DNA from: Loxodes magnus
Taxonomy: Eukaryota; Ciliophora; Karyorelictea; Loxodida; Loxodidae
DNA length: 64,000 nt
NCBI GenBank assembly: GCA_946699065.1
Contig: CAMPDV010000224.1
Location: 1 to 64,000, forward strand
Direction: 5' to 3'
In this document: positions 40,793-55,200 of the stretch, in pieces
Layout of the letters: each line of letters opens with the position of its first letter
Position numbering within the stretch: the first letter of the stretch is position 1
The notes under the pieces: model-generated
What the model saw: only the letters and a program-made list of their open reading frames with translations
The model's database searches: none
What the model was told of the DNA's origin: nothing
Translations under genes and position numbers: made by a program

Positions 40793-43700
40793 TTTACTTC
40801 TTCACTTTTCTAAATACTTAATACTTCTCAAAGCATACTACTTTAAACAGAAATTCCATCTTCTTTTCTTACTTTAAGCATACTACTTAAAACAGAAATT
40901 CCATCTTCTTTTCTTACTTTACTTCTTCACTTTTCTAAATACTTAATAATTCTCAAAGCATACTACTTAAAACAGAAATTCCATCTTCTTTTCTTACTTT
41001 ACTTCTTCACTTTTCTAAATACTTAATACTTCTCAAAGCATACTACTTAAAACAGAAATTCCATCTTCTTTTCTTACTTTAAGCATACTACTTAAAACAG
41101 AAATTCCATCTTCTTTTCTTACTTTACTTCTTCACTTTTCTAAATACTTATTACTTCTCAAAGCATACTACTTAAAACTGAAATTCCATCTTCTTTTCTT
41201 ACTTTACTTCTTCACTTTTCTAAATACAACTTCTCAAAGAATACTACTTAAAACAGAAATTCCATCTTCTTTTCTTACTTTACTTCTTCACTTTTCTAAA
41301 TACTTATTACTTCTCAAAGCATACTACTTAAAACAGAAATTCCATCTTCTTTTCTTACTTTACTTCTTCACTTTTCTAAATACTTAATACTTCTCAAAGC
41401 ATACTACTTAAAACAGAAATTCCATCTTCTTTTCTTACTTTACTTCTTCACTTTTCTAAATACTTAATACTTCTCAAAGAATACTACTTAATATTGAAAT
41501 TCTATCTTCTTTTCTTACTTTACTTCTTCACTTTTCTAAATACAACTTCTCAAAGAATAATCCTTAATATTGAAATTTCATCTTCTTTTCTTACTTTACT
41601 TCTTCACTTTTCTAAATACTTAATACTTCTCAAAGCATACTACTTAATATTGAAATTCTATCTTCTTTTCTTACTTTACTTCTTCACTTTTCTAAATACT
41701 TAATACTTCTCAAAGCATACTACTTAAAACTGAAATCCGTCTTCTTTTCTTACTTTACTTCTTCACTTTTCTAAATACTTAATACTTCTCAAAGCATACT
41801 ACTTAAAACTGAAATTCCATCTTCTTTTCTTACTTTACTTCTTCACTTTTCTAAATACTTATTACTTCTCAAAGCATACTTCTTAAAACTGAAATTCTTT
41901 CGTCTTTTCTTACTTTACTTCTTCACTTTTCTAAATACAACTTCTCAAAGAATACTACTTAAAACTGAAATTCCATCTTCTTTTCTTACTTTAAGCATAC
42001 TACTTAAAACAGAAATTTCATCTTCTTTTCTTACTTTACTTCTTCACTTTTCTAAATACTTAATACTTCTCAAAGCATACTACTTAAAACAGAAATTCCA
42101 TCTTCTTTTCTTACTTTACTTCTTCACTTTTCTAAATACTTAATACTTCTCAAAGCATACTACTCAAAACAGAAATTCCATCTTCTTTTCTTACTTTACT
42201 TCTTCACTTTTCTTAATACTTAATACTTCTCAAAGCATACTACTTAAAACAGAAATTCTATCTTCTTTTCTTACTTTACTTCTTCACTTTTCTAAATACT
42301 TAATACTTCTCAAAGCATACTACTTAAAACTGAAATTCCATCTTCTTTTCTTACTTTAAGCATACTACTTAAAACAGAAATTCCATCTTCTTTTCTTACT
42401 TTACTTCTTCACTTTTCCAAATACTTAATAATTCTCAAAGCATACTACTTAAAACAGAAATTCCATCTTCTTTTCTTACTTTACTTCTTCACTTTTCTAA
42501 ATACTTAATACTTCTCAAAGCATACTTCTTAAAACTGAAATTCCATCTTCTTTTCTTACTTTAAGCATACTACTTAAAACAGAAATTCCATCTTCTTTTC
42601 TTACTTTACTTCTTCACTTTTCTAAATACTTAATAATTCTCAAAGCATACTACTTAAAACAGAAATTCCATCTTCTTTTCTTACTTTACTTCTTCACTTT
42701 TCTAAATACTTAATACTTCTCAAAGCATACTACTTAAAACAGAAATTCCATCTTCTTTTCTTACTTTAAGCATACTACTTAAAACAGAAATTCCATCTTC
42801 TTTTCTTACTTTACTTCTTCACTTTTCTAAATACTTATTACTTCTCAAAGCATACTACTCAAAACAGAAATTCTATCTTCTTTTGTTACTTTACTTCTTC
42901 ACTTTTCTAAATACAACTTCTCAAAGAATACTACTTAAAACAGAAATTTCATCTTCTTTTCTTACTTTACTTCTTCACTTTTCTAAATACAACTTCTCAA
43001 AGAATACTACTTAATATTGAAATTTCATCTTCTTTTCTTGCTTTACTTCTTCACTTTTCTAAATACTTAATACTTCTCAAAGCATACTACTTAAAACAGA
43101 AATTCCATCTTCTTTTCTTACTTTACTTCTTCACTTTTCTAAATACTTAATACTTCTCAAAGAATACTACTTAATATTGAAATTCTATCTTCTTTTCTTA
43201 CTTTACTTCTTCACTTTTCTAAATACAACTTTTCAAAGAATAATCCTTAATATTGAAATTTCATCTTCTTTTCTTACTTTACTTCTTCACTTTTCTAAAT
43301 ACTTAATACTTCTCAAAGCATACTACTTAATATTGAAATTCTATCTTCTTTTCTTACTTTACTTCTTCACTTTTCTAAATACTTAATACTTCTCAAAGCA
43401 TACTACTTAAAACTGAAATTCTATCTTCTTTTCTTACTTTACTTCTTCACTTTTCTAAATACTTAATACTTCTCAAAGCATACTACTTAAAACAGAAATT
43501 CCATCTTCTTTTCTTACTTTACTTCTTCACTTTTCTAAATACTTAATACTTCTCAAAGCATACTTCTTAAAACTGAAATTCTTTCGTCTTTTCTTACTTT
43601 ACTTCTTCACTTTTCTAAATACTTAATACTTCTCAAAGAATACTACTTAAAACAGAAATTCCATCTTCTTTTCTTACTTTACTTCTTCACTTTTCTAAAT

Positions 43701-46700
43701 ACTTAATACTTCTCAAAGCATACTACTTAAAACTGAAATCCGTCTTCTTTTCTTACTTTACTTCTTCACTTTTCTAAATACTTAATACTTCTCAAAGCAT
43801 ACTACTTAAAACTGAAATTCTATCTTCTTTTCTTACTTTACTTCTTCACTTTTCTAAATACTTATTACTTCTCAAAGCATACTACTTAAAACTGAAATTC
43901 CATTTTCTTTTCTTACTTTACTTCTTCACTTTTCTAAATACTTAATACTTCTCAAAGCATACTACTTAAAACTGAAATTCCATCTTCTTTTCTTACTTTA
44001 CTTCTTCACTTTTCTAAATACTTAATACTTCTAAAAGCATACTACTTTAAACAGAAATTCCATCTTCTTTTCTTACTTTAAGCATATTACTTAAAACAGA
44101 AATTCCATCTTCTTTTCTTACTTTACTTCTTCACTTTTCTAAATACTTAATACTTCTCAACGAATACTACTTAATATTGAAATTCTATCTTCTTTTCTTA
44201 CTTTACTTCTTCACTTTTCTAAATACAACTTCTCAAAGAATAATCCTTAATATTGAAATTTCATCTTCTTTTCTTACTTTACTTCTTCACTTTTCTAAAT
44301 ACTTAATACTTCTCAAAGCATACTACTTAATATTGAAATTCTATCTTCTTTTCTTACTTTACTTCTTCACTTTTCTAAATACTTAATACTTCTCAAAGCA
44401 TACTACTTAAAACTGAAATCCGTCTTCTTTTCTTACTTTACTTCTTCACTTTTCTAAATACTTAATACTTCTCAAAGCATACTACTTAAAACTGAAATTC
44501 TATCTTCTTTTCTTACTTTACTTCTTCACTTTCTAAATACTTAATACTTCTCAAAGCATACTTCTTAAAACTGAAATTCTTTCGTCTTTTCTTACTTTAC
44601 TTCTTCACTTTTCTAAATACTTAATACTTCTCAAAGAATACTACTTAAAACAGAAATTCCATCTTCTTTTCTTACTTTACTTCTTCACTTTTCTAAATAC
44701 TTAATACTTCTCAAAGCATACTACTTAAAACAGAAATTCCATCTTCTTTTCTTACTTTACTTCTTCACTTTTCTAAATACTTAATACTTCTCAAAGCATA
44801 CTACTTAAAACTGAAATTCCATCTTCTTTTCTTACTTTACTTCTTCACTTTTCTAAATACTTAATACTTCTCAAAGAATACTACTTAATATTGAAATTCT
44901 ATCTTCTTTTCTTACTTTACTTCTTCACTTTTCTAAATACAACTTCTCAAAGAATAATCCTTAATATTGAAATTACATCTTCTTTTCTTACTTTACTTCT
45001 TCACTTTTCTAAATACTTAATACTTCTCAAAGCATACTACTTAAAATTGAAATTCTATCTTCTTTTCTTACTTTACTTCTTCACTTTTCTAAATACTTAA
45101 TACTTCTCAAAGCATACTACTTAAAACTGAAATCCGTCTTCTTTTCTTACTTTACTTCTTCACTTTTCTAAATACTTAATACTTCTCAAAGCATACTACT
45201 TAAAACTGAAATTCTATCTTCTTTTCTTACTTTACTTCTTCACTTTTCTAAATACTTAATACTTCTCAAAGCATACTTCTTAAAACTGAAATTCTTTCGT
45301 CTTTTCTTACTTTACTTCTTCACTTTTCTAAATACTTAATACTTCTCAAAGCATACTACTTAAAACTGAAATTCCATCTTCTTTTCTTACTTTACTTCTT
45401 CACTTTTCTAAATACTTAATACTTCTCAAAGCATACTACTTTAAACAGAAATTCCATCTTCTTTTCTTACTTTAAGCATACTACTTAAAACAGAAATTCC
45501 ATCTTCTTTTCTTACTTTACTTCTTCACTTTTCTAAATACTTAATAATTCTCAAAGCATACTACTTAAAACAGAAATTCTTTCGTCTTTTCTTACTTTAC
45601 TTCTTCACTTTTCTAAATACTTAATACTTCTCAAAGAATACTACTTAAAACAGAAATTCCATCTTCTTTTCTTACTTTACTTCTTCACTTTTCTAAATAC
45701 TTAATACTTCTCAAAGCATACTACTTAAAACAGAAATTCCATCTTCTTTTCTTACTTTACTTCTTCACTTTTCTAAATACTTAATACTTCTCAAAGCATA
45801 CTACTTAAAACTGAAATTCCATCTTCTTTTCTTACTTTACTTCTTCACTTTTCTAAATACTTAATACTTCTCAAAGAATACTACTTAATATTGAAATTCT
45901 ATCTTCTTTTCTTACTTTACTTCTTCACTTTTCTAAATACAACTTCTCAAAGAATAATCCTTAATATTGAAATTACATCTTCTTTTCTTACTTTACTTCT
46001 TCACTTTTCTAAATACTTAATACTTCTCAAAGCATACTACTTAAAATTGAAATTCTATCTTCTTTTCTTACTTTACTTCTTCACTTTTCTAAATACTTAA
46101 TACTTCTCAAAGCATACTACTTAAAACTGAAATCCGTCTTCTTTTCTTACTTTACTTCTTCACTTTTCTAAATACTTAATACTTCTCAAAGCATACTTCT
46201 TAAAACTGAAATTCTATCTTCTTTTCTTACTTTACTTCTTCACTTTTCTAAATACTTAATACTTCTCAAAGCATACTTCTTAAAACTGAAATTCTTTCGT
46301 CTTTTCTTACTTTACTTCTTCACTTTTCTAAATACTTAATACTTCTCAAAGAATACTACTTAAAACAGAAATTCCATCTTCTTTTCTTACTTTACTTCTT
46401 CACTTTTCTAAATACTTAATACTTCTCAAAGCATACTACTTAAAACTGAAATCCGTCTTCTTTTCTTACTTTACTTCTTCACTTTTCTAAATACTTAATA
46501 CTTCTCAAAGCATACTACTTAAAACAGAAATTCTATCTTCTTTTCTTACTTTACTTCTTCACTTTTCTAAATACAACTTCTCAAAGAATACTACTTAAAA
46601 CTGAAATTCCATTTTCTTTTCTTACTTTACTTCTTCACTTTTCTAAATACTTAATACTTCTCAAAGCATACTACTTAAAACTGAAATTCCATCTTCTTTT

Positions 46701-46860
46701 CTTACTTTACTTCTTCACTTTTCTAAATACTTAATACTTCTAAAAGCATACTACTTTAAACAGAAATTCCATCTTCTTTTCTTACTTTAAGCATACTACT
46801 TAAAACAGAAATTCCATCTTCTTTTCTTACTTTACTTCTTCACTTTTCTAAATACTTAAT
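40793..46860 (+). repeat. 5,038-bp segmental duplication, copy 2, with 1,000-bp extra unit
   Basis: Follows copy 1 at offset 5,038 until about 45,330, and at offset 6,038 from about 46,130 to 46,860. The extra 1,000 bp is an internal tandem duplication: the variant GAAATTACATC occurs at about 44,970 and 45,970, and ACTTAAAATTG at about 45,040 and 46,040. Neither is present at the matching site in copy 1 in the same form. Private differences from copy 1 include TTCTTAATAC near 42,211 and a replaced patch near 41,880 (CTTCTTAAAACTG with TTTCG where copy 1 has CTACTCAAAACAG), which looks like gene conversion from another monomer. Confidence 0.9.
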
Positions 46861-48885
46861 ACTTCTCAAAGAATACTACTTAATATTGAAATTTCATCTT
46901 CTTTTATTACTTTACTTCTTCACTTTTCCAAATACTTAATACTTCTCAAAGCATACTACTTAAAACAGAAATTCCATCTTCTTTTCTTACTTTATTTCTT
47001 CACTTTTCTAAATACTTAATACTTCTCAAAGCATACTACTTAAAACTGAAATTCCATCTTCTTTTCTTACTTTACTTCTTCACTTTTCTAAATACTTATT
47101 ACTTCTCAAAGCATACTACTTAAAACAGAAATTCCATCTTCTTTTCTTACTTTACTTCTTCACTTTTCTAAATACTTAATACTTCTCAAAGCATACTACT
47201 TAAAACTGAAATTCCATCTTCTTTTCTTACTTTAAGCATACTACTTAAAACAGAAATTCCATCTTCTTTTCTTACTTTACTTCTTCACTTTTCTAAATAC
47301 TTAATAATTCTCAAAGCATACTACTTAAAACAGAAATTCCATCTTCTTTTCTTACTTTACTTCTTCACTTTTCTAAATACTTAATACTTCTCAAAGCATA
47401 CTACTTAAAACAGAAATTCCATCTTCTTTTCTTACTTTAAGCATACTACTTAAAACAGAAATTCCATCTTCTTTTCTTACTTTACTTCTTCACTTTTCTA
47501 AATACTTATTACTTCTCAAAGCATACTACTCAAAACAGAAATTCTATCTTCTTTTCTTACTTTACTTCTTCACTTTTCTAAATACAACTTCTCAAAGAAT
47601 ACTACTTAAAACTGAAATTCTATCTTCTTTTCTTACTTTACTTCTTCACTTTTCTAAATACAACTTCTCAAAGAATAATCCTTAATATTGAAATTTCATC
47701 TTCTTTTCTTACTTTACTTCTTCACTTTTCTAAATACTTAATACTTCTAAAAGCATACTACTTTAAACAGAAATTCCATCTTCTTTTCTTACTTTAAGCA
47801 TACTACTTAAAACAGAAATTCCATCTTCTTTTCTTACTTTACTTCTTCACTTTTCTAAATACTTAATACTTCTCAAAGAATACTACTTAATATTGAAATT
47901 TCATCTTCTTTTATTACTTTACTTCTTCACTTTTCTAAATACTTAATACTTCTCAAAGCATACTACTTAAAACTGAAATTCTATCTTCTTTTCTTACTTT
48001 ACTTCTTCACTTTTCTAAATACTTAATACTTCTCAAAGCATACTACTTAAAACAGAAATTCCATCTTCTTTTCTTACTTTACTTCTTCACTTTTCTAAAT
48101 ACTTAATACTTCTCAAAGCATACTACTTAAAACTGAAATTCCATCTTCTTTTCTTACTTTACTTCTTCACTTTTCTAAATACTTAATACTTCTCAAAGCA
48201 TACTACTTTAAACAGAAATTCCATCTTCTTTTCTTACTTTAAGCATACTACTTAAAACAGAAATTCCATCTTCTTTTCTTACTTTACTTCTTCACTTTTC
48301 TAAATACTTAATAATTCTCAAAGCATACTACTTAAAACAGAAATTCCATCTTCTTTTCTTACTTTACTTCTTCACTTTTCTAAATACTTAATACTTCTCA
48401 AAGCATACTACTTAAAACAGAAATTCCATCTTCTTTTCTTACTTTAAGCATACTACTTAAAACAGAAATTCCATCTTCTTTTCTTACTTTACTTCTTCAC
48501 TTTTCTAAATACTTATTACTTCTCAAAGCATACTACTTAAAACTGAAATTCCATCTTCTTTTCTTACTTTACTTCTTCACTTTTCTAAATACAACTTCTC
48601 AAAGAATACTACTTAAAACAGAAATTCCATCTTCTTTTCTTACTTTACTTCTTCACTTTTCTAAATACTTATTACTTCTCAAAGCATACTACTTAAAACA
48701 GAAATTCCATCTTCTTTTCTTACTTTACTTCTTCACTTTTCTAAATACTTAATACTTCTCAAAGCATACTACTTAAAACAGAAATTCCATCTTCTTTTCT
48801 TACTTTACTTCTTCACTTTTCTAAATACTTAATACTTCTCAAAGAATACTACTTAATATTGAAATTCTATCTTCTTTTCTTACTT

Positions 48886-48950
48886 TCCATCTTCTTTTCT
48901 TCACTTCTTTTCTAAATACATACTTCTCAAAGAATCTCAAATTGAATAAT
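48886..48950 (+). repeat. aberrant scrambled monomer
   Basis: In place of the usual ACTTTACTTCTTCACTTTTC, this unit reads ACTTTCCATC and then CTTCTTTTCTTCACTTC. Instead of AATACAACTTC it has AATACATACTTC. An extra stretch of about 10 bases, TCTCAAATTG, interrupts CAAAGAATAATCC. It is the only monomer in the type A domain that I could not derive from the standard variants by one simple change. It could be a local replication-slippage scar or an assembly or polishing fault. Confidence 0.75.
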
Positions 48951-51900
48951 CCTTAATATTGAAATTTCATCTTCTTTTCTTACTTTACTTCTTCACTTTT
49001 CTAAATACTTAATACTTCTCAAAGCATACTACTTAATATTGAAATTCTATCTTCTTTTCTTACTTTACTTCTTCACTTTTCTAAATACTTAATACTTCTC
49101 AAAGCATACTACTTAAAACAGAAATTCCGTCTTCTTTTCTTACTTTACTTCTTCACTTTTCTAAATACTTAATACTTCTCAAAGCATACTACTCAAAACA
49201 GAAATTCTATCTTCTTTTCTTACTTTACTTCTTCACTTTTCTAAATACTTAATACTTCTCAAAGCATACTACTTTAAACAGAAATTCCATCTTCTTTTCT
49301 TACTTTAAGCATACTACTTAAAACAGAAATTCCATCTTCTTTTCTTACTTTACTTCTTCACTTTTCTAAATACTTAATAATTCTCAAAGCATACTACTTA
49401 AAACTGAAATTCCATCTTCTTTTCTTACTTTACTTCTTCACTTTTCTAAATACTTAATACTTCTCAAAGCATACTACTTAAAACAGAAATTCCATCTTCT
49501 TTTCTTACTTTAAGCATACTACTTAAAACAGAAATTCCATCTTCTTTTCTTACTTTACTTCTTCACTTTTCTAAATACTTATTACTTCTCAAAGCATACT
49601 ACTTAAAACTGAAATTCCATCTTCTTTTCTTACTTTACTTCTTCACTTTTCTAAATACAACTTCTCAAAGAATACTACTTAAAACAGAAATTCCATCTTC
49701 TTTTCTTACTTTAAGCATACTACTTAAAACAGAAATTCCATCTTCTTTTCTTACTTTACTTCTTCACTTTTCTAAATACTTATTACTTCTCAAAGCATAC
49801 TACTTAAAACAGAAATTCCATCTTCTTTTCTTACTTTACTTCTTCACTTTTCTAAATACTTATTACTTCTCAAAGCATACTACTTAAAACAGAAATTCCA
49901 TCTTCTTTTCTTACTTTACTTCTTCACTTTTCTAAATACTTAATACTTCTCAAAGAATACTACTTAAAACAGAAATTCCATCTTCTTTTCTTACTTTACT
50001 TCTTCACTTTTCTAAATACTTAATACTTCTCAAAGCATACTACTTAAAACTGAAATTCTATCTTCTTTTCTTACTTTACTTCTTCACTTTTCTAAATACA
50101 ACTTCTCAAAGAATAATCCTTAATATTGAAATTTCATCTTCTTTTCTTACTTTACTTCTTCACTTTTCTAAATACTTAATACTTCTCAAAGCATACTACT
50201 TAATATTGAAATTCTATCTTCTTTTCTTACTTTACTTCTTCACTTTTCTAAATACTTAATACTTCTCAAAGCATACTATTTAAAACTGAAATTCCATCTT
50301 CTTTTCTTACTTTACTTCTTCACTTTTCTAAATACTTATTACTTCTCAAAGCATACTACTCAAAACAGAAATTCTATCTTCTTTTCTTACTTTACTTCTT
50401 CACTTTTCTAAATACAACTTCTCAAAGAATACTACTTAAAACTGAAATTCCATCTTCTTTTCTTACTTTAAGCATACTACTTAAAACAGAAATTTCATCT
50501 TCTTTTCTTACTTTACTTCTTCACTTTTTAAAAACTTAATACTTCTCAAAGCATACTACTTAAAACAGAAATTCCATCTTCTTTTCTTACTTTACTTCTT
50601 CACTTTTCTAAATACTTAATACTTCTCAAAGCATACTACTCAAAACAGAAATTCCATCTTCATTTCTTACTTTACTTCTTCACTTTTCTAAATACTTAAT
50701 ACTTCTCAAAGCATACTACTTAAAACTGAAATCCGTCTTCTTTTCTTACTTTACTTCTTCACTTTTCTAAATACTTAATACTTCTCAAAGCATACTACTT
50801 AAAACTGAAATTCCATCTTCTTTTCTTACTTTAAGCATACTACTTAAAACAGAAATTCCATCTTCTTTTCTTACTTTACTTCTTCACTTTTCCAAATACT
50901 TAATAATTCTCAAAGCATACTACTTAAAACAGAAATTCCATCTTCTTTTCTTACTTTACTTCTTCACTTTTCTAAATACTTAATACTTCTCAAAGCATAC
51001 TACTTAAAACAGAAATTCCATCTTCTTTTCTTACTTTAAGCATACTACTTAAAACAGAAATTCCATCTTCTTTTCTTACTTTACTTCTTCACTTTTCTAA
51101 ATACTTAATAACTTCTCAAAGCATACTACTTAAAACAGAAATTCCATCTTCTTTTCTTACTTTACTTCTTCACTTTTCTAAATACTTAATACTTCTCAAA
51201 GCATACTACTTAAAACAGAAATTCCATCTTCTTTTCTTACTTTAAGCATACTACTTAAAACAGAAATTCCATCTTCTTTTCTTACTTTACTTCTTCACTT
51301 TTCTAAATACTTATTACTTCTCAAAGCATACTACTCAAAACAGAAATTCTATCTTCTTTTGTTACTTTACTTCTTCACTTTTCTAAATACAACTTCTCAA
51401 AGAATACTACTTAAAACAGAAATTTCATCTTCTTTTCTTACTTTACTTCTTCACTTTTCTAAATACAACTTCTCAAAGAATACTACTTAATATTGAAATT
51501 TCATCTTCTTTTCTTGCTTTACTTCTTCACTTTTCTAAATACTTAATACTTCTCAAAGCATACTACTTAAAACAGAAATTCCATCTTCTTTTCTTACTTT
51601 ACTTCTTCACTTTTCTAAATACTTAATACTTCTCAAAGAATACTACTTAATATTGAAATTCTATCTTCTTTTCTTACTTTACTTCTTCACTTTTCTAAAT
51701 ACAACTTTTCAAAGAATAATCCTTAATATTGAAATTTCATCTTCTTTTCTTACTTTACTTCTTCACTTTTCTAAATACTTAATACTTCTCAAAGCATACT
51801 ACTTAATATTGAAATTCTATCTTCTTTTCTTACTTTACTTCTTCACTTTTCTAAATACTTAATACTTCTCAAAGCATACTACTTAAAACTGAAATCCGTC

Positions 51901-52299
51901 TTCTTTTCTTACTTTACTTCTTCACTTTTCTAAATACTTAATACTTCTCAAAGCATACTACTTAAAACTGAAATCCGTCTTCTTTTCTTACTTTACTTCT
52001 TCACTTTTCTAAATACTTAATACTTCTCAAAGAATACTACTTAAAACAGAAATTCCATCTTCTTTTCTTACTTTACTTCTTCACTTTTCTAAATACTTAA
52101 TACTTCTCAAAGCATACTACTCAAAACAGAAATTCTATCTTCTTTTCTTACTTTACTTCTTCACTTTTCTAAATACTTAATACTTCTCAAAGCATACTAC
52201 TTAAAACTGAAATTCCATCTTCTTTTCTTACTTTACTTCTTCACTTTTCTAAATACTTAATACTTCTAAAAGCATACTACTTTAAACAGAAATTCCATC

Positions 52300-55200
52300 T
52301 TCTTTTCTTACTTTAAGCATACTACTTAAAACAGAAATTCCATCTTCTTTTCTTACTTTACTTCTTCACTTTTCTAAATACTTATTACTTCTCAAAGCAT
52401 ACTACTCAAAACAGAAATTCTATCTTCTTTTCTTACTTTACTTCTTCACTTTTCTAAATACTTAATACTTCTCAAAGAATACTACTTAAAACAGAAATTT
52501 CATCTTCTTTTCTTACTTTACTTCTTCACTTTTCTAAATACAACTTCTCAAAGAATACTACTTAATATTGAAATTTCATCTTCTTTTCTTGCTTTACTTC
52601 TTCACTTTTCTAAATACTTAATACTTCTCAAAGCATACTACTTAAAACAGAAATTCCATCTTCTTTTCTTACTTTACTTCTTCACTTTTCTAAATACTTA
52701 ATACTTCTCAAAGAATACTACTTAATATTGAAATTCTATCTTCTTTTCTTACTTTACTTCTTCACTTTTCTAAATACAACTTTTCAAAGAATAATCCTTA
52801 ATATTGAAATTTCATCTTCTTTTCTTACTTTACTTCTTCACTTTTCTAAATACTTAATACTTCTCAAAGCATACTACTTAATATTGAAATTCTATCTTCT
52901 TTTCTTACTTTACTTCTTCACTTTTCTAAATACTTAATACTTCTCAAAGCATACTACTTAAAACTGAAATCCGTCTTCTTTTCTTACTTTACTTCTTCAC
53001 TTTTCTAAATACTTAATACTTCTCAAAGCATACTACTTAAAACTGAAATTCTATCTTCTTTTCTTACTTTACTTCTTCACTTTTCTAAATACTTAATACT
53101 TCTCAAAGCATACTTCTTAAAACTGAAATTCTTTCGTCTTTTCTTACTTTACTTCTTCACTTTTCTAAATACTTAATACTTCTCAAAGCATACTACTTAA
53201 AACTGAAATCCGTCTTCTTTTCTTACTTTACTTCTTCACTTTTCTAAATACTTAATACTTCTCAAAGCATACTACTTAAAACTGAAATTCTTTCGTCTTT
53301 TCTTACTTTACTTCTTCACTTTTCTAAATACTTAATACTTCTCAAAGCATACTACTTAAAACTGAAATCCGTCTTCTTTTCTTACTTTACTTCTTCACTT
53401 TTCTAAATACTTAATACTTCTCAAAGCATACTACTTAAAACTGAAATTCCATCTTCTTTTCTTACTTTAATAATTCACTTTTCTAAATACTTATTACTTC
53501 TCAAAGCATACTACTCAAAACAGAAATTCTATCTTCTTTTCTTACTTTACTTCTTCACTTTTCTAAATACTTAATACTTCTCAAAGCATACTACTTAAAA
53601 CTGAAATTCCATCTTCTTTTCTTACTTTACTTCTTCACTTTTCTAAATACTTAATACTTCTAAAAGCATACTACTTTAAACAGAAATTCCATCTTCTTTT
53701 CTTACTTTAAGCATACTACTTAAAACAGAAATTCCATCTTCTTTTCTTACTTTACTTCTTCACTTTTCTAAATACTTAATACTTCTCAAAGAATACTACT
53801 TAATATTGAAATTTCATCTTCTTTTATTACTTTACTTCTTCACTTTTCCAAATACTTAATACTTCTCAAAGCATAATCAATAAAACTGAAATTCTTTCTT
53901 CTTTTCTTACTTTGCTTATTCACTTTTCAAAATACTTATTACTTCTCAAAGCATATCAAATAAAACTGAAATTCTATCTTCTTTTCTTACTTCACTTATT
54001 CACTTTTCAAAATACTTATTACTTCTAAAAGCATACTCCTTAAAACTGAAATTCTATCTTCTTTTCTTACTTTAAGCATACTACTTAAAACAGAAATTCC
54101 ATCTTCTTTTCTTACTTTACTTCTTCACTTTTCTAAATACTTATTACTTCTCAAAGCATACTACTCAAAACAGAAATTCTATCTTCTTTTGTTACTTTAC
54201 TTCTTCACTTTTCTAAATACAACTTCTCAAAGAATACTACTTAAAACAGAAATTTCATCTTCTTTTCTTACTTTACTTCTTCACTTTTCTAAATACAACT
54301 TCTCAAAGAATACTACTTAATTTTGAAATTTCATCTTCTTTTCTTGCTTTACTTCTTCACTTTTCTAAATACTTAATACTTCTCAAAGCATACTACTTAA
54401 TACTGAAATTCCATCTTCTTTTCTTACTTTACTTCTTCACTTTTCTAAATACTTAATACTTCTCAAAGAATACTACTTAATATTGAAATTCTATCTTCTT
54501 TTCTTACTTTACTTCTTCACTTTTCTAAATACAACTTCTCAAAGAATAATCCTTAATATTGAAATTTCATCTTCTTTTCTTACTTTACTTCTTCACTTTT
54601 CTAAATACTTAATACTTCTCAAAGCATACTACTTAATATTGAAATTCTATCTTCTTTTCTTACTTTACTTCTTCACTTTTCTAAATACTTAATACTTCTC
54701 AAAGCATACTACTTAAAACTGAAATCCGTCTTCTTTTCTTACTTTACTTCTTCACTTTTCTAAATACTTAATACTTCTCAAAGCATACTACTTAAAACTG
54801 AAATTCTATCTTCTTTTCTTACTTTACTTCTTCACTTTTCTAAATACTTAATACTTCTCAAAGCATACTTCTTAAAACTGAAATTCTTTCGTCTTTTCTT
54901 ACTTTACTTCTTCACTTTTCTAAATACTTAATACTTCTCAAAGAATACTACTTAAAACAGAAATTCCATCTTCTTTTCTTACTTTACTTCTTCACTTTTC
55001 TAAATACTTAATACTTCTCAAAGCATACTACTTAAAACTGAAATCCGTCTTCTTTTCTTACTTTACTTCTTCACTTTTCTAAATACTTAATACTTCTCAA
55101 AGCATACTACTTAAAACTGAAATTCCATCTTCTTTTCTTACTTTACTTCTTCACTTTTCTAAATACTTATTACTTCTCAAAGCATACTACTCAAAACAGA

